64,000 nucleotides of DNA from Acanthoscelides obtectus (Eukaryota > Arthropoda > Insecta > Coleoptera > Chrysomelidae), in the NCBI GenBank assembly GCA_963669975.1, contig CAVLJG010000008.1, forward strand, positions 8,040,001 through 8,104,000, written 5' to 3'. The notes under the pieces were generated by a model that did not search any database, was not told the origin of the DNA, and was given only the letters and a program-made list of their open reading frames with translations. Positions 1 through 11,111 of the stretch are shown here, piece by piece. Numbering within the stretch: the first letter of the stretch is position 1; every line of letters starts with the position of its first letter. The position numbers and the translations under genes are program-made.

Positions 1-40
1 CAATAGTTGGACCCACTGAAGTGGGAAGGGGCTCGTATAT
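1..40 (+). repeat. Terminal repeat of a Tc1-like family (copy 1 of 3)
   Basis: This segment recurs at 47478-47517 in the same orientation and at 44222-44262 inverted, with only a few mismatches. All copies share the core AACTGAAGTGGGAAGG or a close variant, followed by CTCGTATA. At 44 kb the copy lies directly after the coding end of a Tc1 transposase fragment, so it is probably the outer part of a Tc1 terminal repeat. Here the window boundary may cut it. Confidence 0.5.
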
Positions 41-469
41 CCTGATAAAAGCTCGTTCATCAATACGTAATGATCAAGGACCATTAGATATATCGTCCAT
101 GCGTTTTGAGGATACATTGCTGACCTTGAAGAACCATTCGTATCACTCTGTATACAAGCACGACACATCTTGCAGAAGTTAGCTCAGTAACCGTTGCAGT
201 AATGAGGAAACAAGTATAAAGGAATGAAAAAATGAGCTGTAAAAAGGAAACAAGATTCCAGTGCAACTGGATCCAAGAGGGAATACCTGTAATCACAGGC
301 CGGTGACCCCTTGTTCGAGCGTATCTCAAGACGATTCGATATTCTTGAAACTGGGAGTCAATAAAGCAATATGGAGGGAAATATACTAAATGCAACACCG
401 ACTAGTAATTTTGACCATACTTTTACGTCTTAGGTCTACTGATAAATAGAAAGTGATTTTAACTCGAAA

Positions 470-720
470 TTTCGATGGATATAGAATGATCACTAATATG
501 CCATTCGTCTTTCACCACGTCTCCTGCTTACTCTTGCACGGCCGTCATGTCCAGAATCTGAACTCATCGCTGAACACGACTGATTTCCATTCAAGTCTCT
601 CCCTACTCTATACCAATCGTTATCGACGATGCTGTGGGGTCAGGGGTAGTACACGAGGGAGACGGTATGAAAATAGTCTAAAAGGCCTTATTCGGTGATA
701 AACTGTTCTCATTACACTGA
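470..720 (-). pseudogene. Tc1-like transposase fragment, central part
   Basis: Read on the minus strand, this stretch matches residues about 108-182 of the intact transposase at 11212-12252 almost block for block. RTVYHRIRPFRLFSYR corresponds to RSVYRRMRSFGLFSYQ. VVFSDEFRFW is the block with the first catalytic aspartate, and RARVSRRRGERR is the basic block after it. The frame is broken by in-frame stops (for example after QHRR and after SDEFRFWT). The HTH region and the second and third catalytic acids are absent, so this is a dead internal fragment of the same Tc1 subfamily. It may belong with the terminal repeat at position 1. Confidence 0.75.
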
Positions 721-1023
721 TCAACAGCCAAAAAATATCCTAAATAAAATCAACAAAATATTACTATTTTTAATGTGCTAAAACCGGAATGAAACTTATT
801 TTTTCAATATTAGTTCAAGTTTTAGAGATACGGTAATTATATGTGTTCCTGCTGTGACAGTGTTAATATACTGTAATTCACAAGAATGCACGTGCTACAT
901 TTTTATATTCGGCAAGGAAAGATGATGTATTCGGCATGATTGTGTTACGTTATACATACGTGTACATTATATTGTTTTATATTAGCCATTTTTTCCTCAG
1001 TTGGCTGACAGCGTTCATGCAAG

Positions 1024-2729
1024 ATGTCTCGAAAGTGTGTAAACAATCCAGATCGGTTTTGTTACGTGTGTGGTGATGTGACTTTTGCGTCTCAGAGACG
1101 GTCTATTACTCCACTAATAACAAAGGCATATCAGCTTTATTTCGGTTGTAAACTAGGTGATCAAGACAAACAGTGGGCACCCCACATCTGCTGTAATACA
1201 TGTGCTTCAAGTCTGAGGAGCTGGTTAAATGGCAAAAAACGGTCTATGCGCTTTGCTGTCCCAATGGTTTGGAGAGAGCCTACAAATCATATTAAAGATT
1301 GTTACTTTTGCATGGTACCTTGTGTTGGACAAGCGACAGGTATGTCCAAGAAAAAAAAATCGGTTATTAACTACCCAAACATACCATCTGCGATGAGACC
1401 TGTGCCTCACAGTGACGAAAATTCTATTCCAAAACCCCAGAATCCTACACTTGCGAATCAGAAAACGAATCAGATCATGGCGATCGAGTGATTCGTCAGG
1501 AAGAAGATATGCCATCAACGTCAAGAGATTCTGATTTTATACCGAGCACGTCATGCCACAAACCGCACAAAATAACACAGTCAGAATTAAATGATCTTGT
1601 AAGAGATTTAGAACTTCCAAAATGTAAGGCAGAGTTATTTGGATCAAGACTGCAGCAGTGGAACTTGTTAGAAGACGATGTTTCGGTATGTGTTTTTCGT
1701 AAACGCCACAAAGACTTAGAACCATTTTTCAATATGGAGAATAACTTGGTTTTCTGCAGTAACATTAACGGCTTACTGGCGGCTTTAAATATAAACTATA
1801 ACCCAGAAGAATGGAGATTGTTTATAGACAGTTCAACATTGAGTTTAAAGGCAGTGTTATTGCATATTGGAAATATTTTACCATCTCTTCCTGTAGGATA
1901 TGCAGTTCACATGAAAGAATCATATGACAATATGAAGTACCTATTGACATGCGTAAAATACGATGAGCACCAATGGCATATTTGTGGCGATTTGAAAGTT
2001 GTTGCACTTTTACTTGGGCTGCAGCTAGGCTACATAAAGTTTTGCTGTTTTTTGTGTGAATGGGACAGTCGGGCAAAGGCACTTCATTACACCAGACAAA
2101 ACTGGCCTGTTCGTCAATTCCTAGAGCCAGGTCAAAAAAATGTACAGCATATGCCATTAGTAGATTCGAAAAAAAAATTATTACCACCACTGCATATCAA
2201 GTTGGGCCTAATGAAAAACTTTGTCGAGGCATTAGATAGAGATGGGTCAGCTTTTCAATACCTGCGTCAGAAATTTCCAAAACTAAGTGAGGCAAAAGTT
2301 AAAGAAGGTATTTTTGTTGGGCCACAGATTCGAAATATTTTGAAAGATACACAGTTTGAAAACACTTTAACAGGTATTGAAAAAACTGCTTGGAATGATT
2401 TCCGTCTGGTGGTCACTAATTTCTTGGGAAATAGAAAAGCTGACAACTATAAAACCCTTGTCAAAAATAAGCTGTCATCGTATCAAAAGATGGGCTGTAA
2501 TATGTCTCTTAAGATACATTTCCTACACTCACACCTGGACTTTTTTCCTGACAATTGCTGAGCCGTAAGTGATGAGCACGGCGAACGTTTTCATCAGGAT
2601 ATTTCAACAATGGAAAAAAGGTACCAGGGAAAGTGGAATCCTTCCATGCTTGCAGACTACTGTTGGACTCTTGGTAGAGATGCTCCAGAAACGATCCATA
2701 AAAGAACAGCAAAAAGACAGCGCATATAG
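1024..2729 (+). pseudogene. Zinc-cluster insect repeat protein, two lesions
   Basis: This is a copy of a protein family I recall as multi-copy and uncharacterised in many insect genomes. Its function is not known to me. The N-terminal frame (1024-1491, 155 aa) has paired cysteines (CYVC, CCNTC, DCYFC) that look like a metal-binding module. The second frame (from about 1449, called from a GTG at 1488) carries the conserved core, including WRLFIDSS, LLGLQLGYIKFCCFLCEWDSRAK, LPPLHIKLGLMKNFVEALD and LGNRKADNYK. A TGA at 2559-2561 interrupts it. The same frame continues in AVSDEHGERFHQD to a TAG at 2727-2729 with a basic end (KRTAKRQR). The two lesions are therefore a frameshift near 1410-1460 and one nonsense codon. 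The restored length of about 560 residues is my estimate. Copy number suggests a mobile origin, but I see no terminal repeats. Confidence 0.7.
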
Positions 2730-4063
2730 TGGTTCTTATAAGTATATGAATCTTGTTACTCTTTTTAATATATCCTTAAAAATAAAAAGTATTTTTTCTA
2801 AACCGCAACTAATTTTTTTATTTCATTGTCATTTTTGGATTCAGCGCCCCAAAATTAACAAAGATGTGCACTTTTCCCACAAGATACAATTAAAAAACTA
2901 AAATTTCTTGTCCAGTGTTATTATTGCCCTTCCGATAGCGTCAAACCACTCTTTCGCAACTGCCCAAAACTTTTGGAATCCGCTTAAAAAAATGCTTCAT
3001 CTGTTCTAGACGCAATTTTGGACCGAGAAATGTGCAGATTTGTCAAAAGGGCTCCTCCTTGAATAAGATGACAAAAAAAATCGAAACAATATTTTTTCTA
3101 GCAGTTGTATTGCAATGACATGGAAATCTCCAACATTAGACAAGGTCCACGTCTAAGGACTAACATGTTTGTAAAAAGCACGTTACGATCAACTCACGTG
3201 TATCACGTCCCCTGCTATTTTCATCGTACTTGTTTGTCAATAGGTTTATGGCAGAAAATTATAGGGTAACCCTAAGTACTGCAATTTTCTACTTGTGGTC
3301 AACCACGTAATTGTATAATAATTGATTGTAAAATGAAGATTGTTAAATCGGAAATGCCACTGCGTTCATGTGACAAAGTAATTTCATATATCACCACTGT
3401 AGTATAGTCCAGTTAAATTGGAAAAAAGTTAAGTTTGCAAATTGAAATTTTTTAAGCTCATATATTTCGGGGAGTACGTCGGTTATAATGTTATATTGAA
3501 GGAAGTACCTACAACCAACCTGATAGAGTTCAAAGAGGTGCTATCAGAATCTCATTCATTATGACACCGGTCTAGATCAAGTTTCATACTTTTCAATTTT
3601 TTCAAATATCAAACCGCTTATTGTGTCGTTTATTACACATATTCAAAAGATGGATGACTATGAAGCTTACTTTGGAATAGATTCAAATGGGGGTGGAGAT
3701 CTTGGGCTGATTATTTATAGGAGTTCCAAGAACCAGACATGAAACTTATGTAGTCAAGTTTTAATAAAGTTGGTTCAATTGTGTATTAGTAATAATATTC
3801 TTACACATTCCTGTCCACTCAATAAATAGCTTACTGGTGTTTACATTCAACTTAATTTCCCCCTCTGCTACTGTAGCAGAGCAGTTTTCTCTAAAGGAAA
3901 AATAATAAATTCTCCTATCTTTAAATAAAACAAAAACCTCGTACTATTTCTTTAAAATATTTCTCCAAGCTACTTGTCTTTTGTTAAATCTGCCGTCTCG
4001 TTTTCCCAGTTTGTTTAAGACTTACGATACGCCAAAAACAATAAACTATTTCAAATTTGACGT
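2730..4063. other. AT-rich stretch with no recognisable gene
   Basis: The start may include the 3' untranslated part of the preceding pseudogene. No open frame here has recognisable motifs. An imperfect hairpin occurs near 3253-3297, built on AGAAAATT arms around TAGGGTAACCCTA. I cannot assign anything else. Confidence 0.4.
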
Positions 4064-4098
4064 CTATACTATAACTATCTAAAACTGTAATGACTCAT
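4064..4098 (+). repeat. Left terminal inverted repeat of the DD82E element
   Basis: Pairs with 5938-5972 in reverse complement over 35 bp with two mismatches. Confidence 0.9.
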
Positions 4099-4246
4099 CG
4101 ATGTTCACGTGAACATCACTTAACTACCAGTAGTCGGCTGTTCATAGGCGGGGTATGAATGTTTAACATGGGTGAACTAGATTTGTCACATGCTTAATAA
4201 AGAGTGGTTTGAAACATATTGTAAGTCAAAAATTTGGGAATTACCT

Positions 4247-5624
4247 TTATTCATCGTCGCTTCCACTTACATCTGACAGTAATAAACTGTCGCTATCGCT
4301 TTCCTCGTTGAAATTGACTATAACTGGCTCTATGATGGTGTCGATGTGGTGGCCAAGTCATTTTTGTTTCTTCCTTCACAACATGACGGATAGCATTCTG
4401 CCAAGCTTCGGGCGTTACTAGCTGTATTGAAGTCTCAAGTAAAACCTTAACGTCTGGTAATTTGAAGGTTGTGTTATGGCGCGCAATATAACCTTTCACT
4501 TGAGCCCAGATGAGCTCTATTGGGTTCAGTTCACAGTGGTAGGGCGGTAACCGCAGCACAGTGACACCACATTGACGGGCCATCTCATCAGTCACGTAAC
4601 TAATGTTCGGAGGTTTGTGCTGTTTAATTTCTTCATACAATTCCGCTTTCACACATGAATCGTCAAACGGTATTCCTTTTTCGCGCAACCATTGCTGCAT
4701 GTCACTTTTTCGAGATCCCATAGTCGGTACACGTTCGGCTCGACGACTATGGTAGGGAGCATTATCCATGACGATCACAGAGTTGGGCTCAACTCGCTGA
4801 AGCACCCATTGAAAGCAGCTCTCGAAGCAGCTGGCATTCATTTCATCATGGTAATCACCTCCTTTCTTAGAGACGAAAATCAAGTCACACTCTTCTAAAA
4901 AGCCACTATCGCTACCAATATTACGTTACGATCAATCTTTGACCTTTCCCTGACGGTCCACGAAGACCTGTTGACAAACCTTCAATGCTTGCTTGTCGGT
5001 TACTCACTACGTTTTTGTCTGTCCAGGTTTTTTTAATTGTGTGACCTGCATTTAACCATGTCTCGTCCAAATAATAGATTTTTTTGCTTTGTCGCCTATA
5101 TTCAATCATTTCGCGTAGGTATTTTCGACGCCAGGCGACTATTTCAGGTCTCTCTATCAATACTGACTTCCGATTACGCGTTTCGTAACGAAAATTAATT
5201 TCGTGCAGGGATTTCCTCATTACCTCGACGCTCATTTGGGGTATAATTTCATTTTCCTTGATCGCTGCATGTACAGCCTTGAGGGTTGGTATCTCATTCC
5301 TAAAGAAGAATGAATGTACGTTCGCCTTAACGCCATTTTGCTATCGTCATCCAATTTAACGGCCTTTCGTCCCTTCAAATTAAACTTTGGATCAGTAGTA
5401 GCTCCAGTTTTCTTCTTTTCATGCACCACCCTGCGAATGGTCCACTCTGGAATGCCTGTCATACTTTCACAACGCGCGAGTGCATCTCCCTGCGACATAG
5501 GTCTGTTCAGATAATTGAACACGTTGAGCACGATTTCTTTCGCGTCCCTCTTCAGTGCTTTACGAAGCCGTCTACTTGTTCCCTGGCTTTCAGTACTTCC
5601 ACTCGTGCCATTTGTACTCTCCAT
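4247..5624 (-). pseudogene. DD82E transposase, three frameshifts
   Basis: The likely start is the ATG at 5624 (MESTNGTSG), not the upstream hydrophobic extension. The N-terminus carries an HTH-like region (DALARCESMTGIPEWTIRRV). The catalytic domain has YLDETW (first Asp), VIVMDNAPYHS (second Asp) and LPPYHCELNPIELIW (third acid, Glu), with 82 residues between the last two. Frameshifts lie near 5293-5305 (the frame resumes as NEIPTLKAVHAAI), near 4915-4920 (resuming NIGSDSGFLEECDL) and near 4310-4320. In the last frame the protein ends in an acidic tail (EESDSDS...SGSDDE) with a stop at 4247-4249. The related protein at 18.2 kb ends in a similar acidic tail. No stop codon besides these shifts is needed to explain the decay, so inactivation looks moderately recent. 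Confidence 0.85.
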
Positions 5625-5937
5625 GGTTAGGTATAACCAAAACAGTAACCACAGAAACCACAACAATAACAATCACACAACAATTCTTATAAAAACACAC
5701 AATATGCGATCGCTCAACGAAACACGTTCCAATGCGTTGCCGACGCCTATGAGTCTACCGGTCGAGGCGCGTCTTTGATTTCATTGGTTCTACCGGCGGA
5801 GAACAATCAGGCATTATTTCCATCTCTGTCTGTGCTGTTGACCACCGCAAAGCCACAGAAACGACATATGTCGTACGCTATACGGCTGTACTGGAAGGAA
5901 GCCGGGATCGAGCTCTGATCACGTGTTGATCACGCGT

Positions 5938-5972
5938 ATGAGTCATTACAGTTTTAAATAGTTGTAGTATAG
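5938..5972 (-). repeat. Right terminal inverted repeat of the DD82E element
   Basis: Reverse complement of 4064-4098 with two mismatches. Confidence 0.9.
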
Positions 5973-8900
5973 CATACAGAAAGTTTTGTAAATTCAAATT
6001 TTACCTAAGTTAACGTTATGTTTACGACAACAATCCATGTAATTACCCGTTTCAAGAGCATAGTTCGGAATTAGTTCTTGCGCAGAAAAACAATTAGGAA
6101 TTAGTTCGTAACTGCTTGTGGGAACAAACCTATCATGAAATGACATAAGCATTCAATCATATCTAGCCATTTTAAGTGATAAGATAGGTATAGTTTTCGG
6201 TTTTTTCAATACGTGACCGCTAATTGAATTTCAATTGTACAAAATTGATGTAACGCATTTATCGGTCCATTAAAATGGTAACAGACATGGAAATAATAAA
6301 AGTGGGTATTACCTGATAGAAAAAAAAGCTTCTAATTGGATATTATTCGAAGTACTATTGATACCACTACTAAAATATATGTTTCAAACGAATTATAGTA
6401 ATTTGTGATCCTGGTTACAGTCTACGAAAGGTAGGACCACTGTTTCATTCTTGTTTGGCTTTCTCGAGAGGTGCCCTCAATTTTTCCCGGCAACTAATTT
6501 TTTTTGAGCAATTGACAGCCCACAGATTTCTTGCGTAATAAATATGTATGTAATCAACCGGCCAGTTAACAACTTATTATTCTGCTGTTTAAATGTGTTC
6601 TATGACTACGGATGCATATCTACCAATCCACAATTGACATAAAGGTATAGAGATGGGTCAGCGTAGATGTTTTGTGGAGATGGGTGCTACATGGAAAGAG
6701 AAATCTGCAGAAAGATAAAATTGTTATTTAGCAGTGGGCAGTTTTTCGTAGTTAAGAATGGAATGAAATACCCCAAAACATCCCCCAGAACATTTCAGCC
6801 CCCAAAAATGTCCCAAAAGACTTAAAATCACCGAACCGGCAACTATAAGAACAATATGAGCAAATTGATGAGTTAGGGTCCATTTTCATAGACGAAAAAA
6901 GTTGTCTAATTTAGTTTCATGTCGTTTGAACCCTCACGAGTAGATAGGTTAATTTTTGTCGTATCGTAATATGCGGCCATAGACCTGCTATTTTACTATT
7001 TAAGAACGTAACTAAACTTTGGACTGAGAATCTCTTTTACTGGCGAAAATCGCTCAGAAGTGAAGAAAAATTTATTTTTAATATAAGTCAATAATTATAG
7101 AATATGAAAGTAATAATTTTCGTTACGAGAAAGAACAATGGCGTAACAATAGATATTTTTTAAACTATTCAACTCAAATGTTGAACTGAAAATAGCGCAT
7201 TTCAGAAAAACTAGTTTAAATCGAGTGTTTCCACTACTTCGGAGTCTGTATACGTTACTATTTCGCTACTGGTGAATTTGTTTGTCCTTGTTCTGATATA
7301 CATATTTATGGACGAAGTTAACGTATAGTTGGTATAGCTTTAATAATGGAGTTCGGAACTTTTTGTACTTTACACAATGCGTATTTTATCAGACATTTAC
7401 TTATCCAAGGTGTGGACCTTTGGTTACTGGTCGGTTGCAAAATGAATTTCTATCAGGATAAAATATATTTAATCTGGGTGAATAATGGGAGGGGGGGGGG
7501 GCGTTTGGTGGGGGTGAGATGCCCCTAAAATTCGCATATTCAGCATAGTTTTCTTAGCGATATTTAAAACGTCTAAGATTTACTCCTCTTCACTGAGAAA
7601 ATTTGCTACAATGTTTTTCGCAAAGAAATTTACGTGAATAATTCTTTTCTAGAAGAACTGACGCGCAAATGTCATACCTGCATGCAGAAATAATTTTTTG
7701 TTTTCCAAGGCACTTGTGATTTTTTCAGCAAAAATTAGTAAACCAATTTTGTACAGTGACAGGCAGTAAAACGGTTTTTATTTTTTTTTTCTCGAAAACG
7801 AAGTGAGATACGAAGGCGGTGGCGTTCATCCTTTTGCCAATAATATTCGCAGAGGTGTCCCCCGGCACGCCACTGGACCTGATAATTTTAATCGATTTAG
7901 GGCTTAATACAAAAAATAGTATTGCCATATTTTAACAGAATCGAGCAAATATTTTTTGAAGATATGAATGAAAAAAGTTTTAAATTTATCACCATATCTA
8001 TGTTCATAGAAACTTTTTTTCTTACTTTGTTACAAGAAATCGCCCTCTAAAATATCTCCGTCTATTTTAGGAACACCCCGTATACACCACTGCTTTGCAC
8101 GCAGTCATATCTGAACTTCAACGTTTCCTGATTTCACTATTCATCTTGATTATCACAGGCTTTTGTATTTATTTGTTGTTTCAAATAATTCCTCTAGATA
8201 TGGGACCTTTTGCAAATATTTTTTATTCCAATTTAAGAATCCTCTTGTATAATGGTGGAGGTCAGAAGTCGTCTCAAAGTCACTGATAAAGCCCATGGTA
8301 CATCACAGAGACATTATATGACAAGTGCGCGATCATAAAAACAAAATATCACTTTGGTTTTTACTTGTTTTAAATATCATGAATATTGCATAAATTATGT
8401 TCACAAATAAGACATAATTATTAAATATATGATTTTTAATTTATGTTAATTTCGAAAAAAAATTTTGCGGTTTTTACTGTCTTTTCCTGGATACCTAATG
8501 CTTCCATTGAATCTGACAAATATCATATTAAAATGCTTTCATTCTGGGTTCCCAAAAAAAAACAGCAAAGCTCATAATTTATTTGTCATCGTAATAATAC
8601 AACATATACATATTTATATCTTCTTGACGGTAAAGGCATAGAAAAAAGATACAAACATCTTCTTAAACAAGTCCTTGAATACACATAATTAAACTTCAGC
8701 AAAAAATTTCAAACAAATACAGATCAGCCTAATGGTTTCTTCGAAGCTTCTTCCTATATTTGCTCTCATCTTGACGTGACGTACAGCTTTGTGTATAGAG
8801 CGGCATAAAAATCAAAACTTGTTTGCTTTCGCACACATTTTTATTTGCAACAGTAAAAAGTTGTAAATGAGACTCTGTTATATTTGCTTATACTACGCAT

Positions 8901-9333
8901 GCGTATTATGAGGATAGTCTCGAGGTGGATCAGTAGCGTAACTGAGATTTGTGTTTGAGAGCAGTTCTTTAAAAAGTAGAACGCTTTATTTGGGTAACTG
9001 TCCGAATAGAATCCTTTATGGATTGATAAGAGCGTTGCGTCGGGCCTTCAGAGTCAAGCTACTTGACGCCACTCGTGATAAATGATGTGAATCTAAAAAA
9101 CAAATTAAGAAATCATCAACGAAGTTGACAGTGTTATTTATTATACAAAAACATTACAATCAATCATAAAGTGATCTACTGTATAAATGGAATTTTTCTT
9201 TGGAAAATGACCCTATACCTAGTGTATCAATTACTCGCATAATCAACACCACAACCAACCGCGGATAGCGCTGTTAGCAACTCATCCGTGCGGTATAGGT
9301 GTAGTAGTCCTGTAGACAGATGAAGGGAAATCA
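5973..9333. other. Long AT-rich stretch, no gene recognised
   Basis: No open frame here has recognisable motifs. Points of note are a run of eleven G at about 7491-7501, inside GGGAGGGGG, and the sequence GGAACACCCCGTATA at about 8079-8093. The latter, read on the minus strand, looks like the outer end of a TA-inserting transposon (TACGGGGTGTTCC), but I found no partner end. Sequence 7700-8090 is probably the rest of that element. The remainder looks unique or too old to read. Confidence 0.35.
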
Positions 9334-9335
9334 TA

Positions 9336-9624
9336 CGAGTGTTGTCCCAAAATTAAGGTTCCCACTTTTTTTCAGGCACAAGGAATTTTTTATTTGAAAA
9401 AACAAATTCACCATTGGAAACGTTGATCTTTAAGCTATTTTTCTTCATCTTTTTTTTTAAATGTTGAATGCTTATACACGTTTCCCAGATACTTCACGAT
9501 AGGCGCTTTTTGTTGGGATCGGTGGTGGGGAAACCGACAAACCCGACGGTGTTGTCAGATTTCGCCTAGCTTTACGCGTGGCAGAGTTATAGGGCTGGGA
9601 ACATTATTCTTGAAACAACCCTCG
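9336..9624 (+). mobile_element. Mariner-type MITE, 289 bp, complete
   Basis: The ends are inverted copies. The left begins CGAGTGTTGTCCCAAAATTA, and the right, read inward, begins CGAGGGTTGTTTCAAGAATA. TTCCCA is shared further in, and TA flanks both sides (9334-9335 and 9625-9626). There is no coding capacity. The ends resemble mariner termini of the CGAGGGTTGTC class. A second, rearranged copy lies inverted at 14502-14835. Confidence 0.8.
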
Positions 9625-9626
9625 TA

Positions 9627-10800
9627 GATTGCATATGCGCATAGAAAAGCATTGTTGGTCTGCAGATACTTCTTCTTTGTGTGGATGCCCTGCTGCTCCT
9701 ATGCATGAGAGGTCACTGTGTATACCAAATATCTGAATTCGAGATACTGTACTTGACCAAATACTAAGAAACATTTTTAATCATGTCTGTAGAATCCAAT
9801 TCCGAAAACGTAAAATCGAAACATTCTCGATAAAACGCTCCTTCTAGAAGAATCGCAACCTTCAAGTCTGCCATCGGGAACGATTCGGAAACATCTGGAA
9901 AGTTAAAGAATGATAAAAGATAAGGTGTTCCAGTTTACGTTATTTTAATTGCTGTTTATCTATGTAGTGTTATTCGATTTGTTAAAATTGTATTAGTCAA
10001 GGTTATTGAACACCAACAATATGAATTCACCGATTTTGAATGTTAAAATCGAATCCATTGGAAACGAAGGCTTTTGCATTTTTTGTCACTGTGATTTTTA
10101 TTTTTAAAGCGCGTTGCTATTTTTGTTCTCTGACAAATCGGGAGTAATCAGTCTAATTACAGCACGTAAGTCCAGTTAGGTATTCTACATTTGGCCAAAA
10201 ATACGCCTTCGTACACACATCCTCCTTTTTCCCGATTGAAAAAATCACTACCATCGAGAAGGTTTGCGGAAATTCCGAGAAGTAAAAGAGTGAAAATGCA
10301 TATAGTCATAGGCAAGTGTTAAATGTGTTAAAGCGATGTTGACATATGTATATGACTAGTGTTTCTTGGTGCTTGCTGGCAACAATTAAGTACTTACAAT
10401 TTATCTGTTAGCCTGGCTGTTAGTACATTGTCAAATATTTAAAGCCGTAGGACAAACCTAGATAACAGGAACGCCAGTTTATTATGTCGTGTTGTTACGA
10501 GATGCTACCATTTTTGGCTCTGACTTTAATCGACAGTACTGACAGCCGTTTCATAAGTAGTTTCAAAGTTCACTTAATAATTATGCGATGGAGTCGTATT
10601 TAATTCTGTAACTTGCACATTTTTTTTATAGCCCGGCTATACTTTTTGCCATTTTCGGCATATTTCCAAGTAATGATATCAGATTGCCAAATTATTATAA
10701 GTAGGTATATAAACATAAAATAATCATGAAAACACGTAATAGATAACAAATAAGAGTACAACACGCAAGCACAGAAGAATTCAAACAAAAATATTGTACT
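9627..10800. other. No recognisable gene or repeat
   Basis: AT-rich sequence with frequent stops in all frames. I see nothing to annotate before the pentanucleotide array. Confidence 0.3.
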
Positions 10801-10807
10801 AGCACAC

Positions 10808-11070
10808 TTAATGTAATGTAATGTAATGTAATGTAATGTAACGTAATGTAATGTAATGCAATGTAACGTAATGTAATGTAATCCAATGCAATGTAACGCA
10901 ATGTAATGTAATGTAATGTAATGTAATGTAATGTAATGTAACGTAACGTAACGTAACGTAACGTAACGTGACGTAACGTAACGTAACGTAACGTAATGTA
11001 ATGCAGTGCAATGCAACGTAATGCAACATGGTGCAATGAAATGTAATGTAATGTGATGTAATGGAAGTAA
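10808..11070 (+). repeat. Pentanucleotide array (TAATG)n / (TAACG)n
   Basis: About 50 units of five bases. The array is mostly TAATG from 10808 to about 10935, then a block of TAACG to about 11000, then mixed and decaying units. TAATG and TAACG differ by one C/T change, so the blocks show local homogenisation. Long minus-strand open frames across the array (repeats of residues such as LHYIT) exist only because the unit length is not a multiple of three and lacks stops. They are not genes. Confidence 0.95.
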
Positions 11071-11111
11071 TATAAGCTGCCGCAATGCGTAAAATTTCGT
11101 AATTTATATTT

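Larger units (their letters stand above)
4064..5972 (-). mobile_element. DD82E-type IS630/Tc1-like transposon, full length, inactivated
   Basis: The element is bounded by 35-bp inverted repeats at 4064-4098 and 5938-5972. They share AAAACTGTAATGACTCAT and differ at only two positions. A TA lies at each outer edge, as expected for TA target duplication in this superfamily. Inside is one transposase gene on the minus strand, with about 300 bp of promoter-side DNA. The transposase has an unusually wide gap between the second and third catalytic acids (82 residues by my count), which fits the DD82E group named Sailor in the literature. It is the same broad type as the element at 17.85-19.86 kb, but its terminal repeats differ. 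Confidence 0.85.

Noticed and set aside
84..398. Minus-strand frame of 104 residues
   Set aside because: No motif, hydrophobic and cysteine-scattered composition, and no family recognised.
453..698. Plus-strand frame of 81 residues
   Set aside because: Antisense shadow of the Tc1 fragment at 470-720.
7346..7528. Short frame ending in the poly-G run
   Set aside because: No motif, and the end is low-complexity sequence.
10808..11070. Possible telomeric repeat
   Set aside because: The unit is TAATG/TAACG. Insect telomeres are usually TTAGG (CCTAA), which does not match.
10600..11085. Long minus-strand open frames of 73-161 residues
   Set aside because: They are translations of the pentanucleotide array, which lacks stops in these frames. 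Amino-acid content is a pure repeat.
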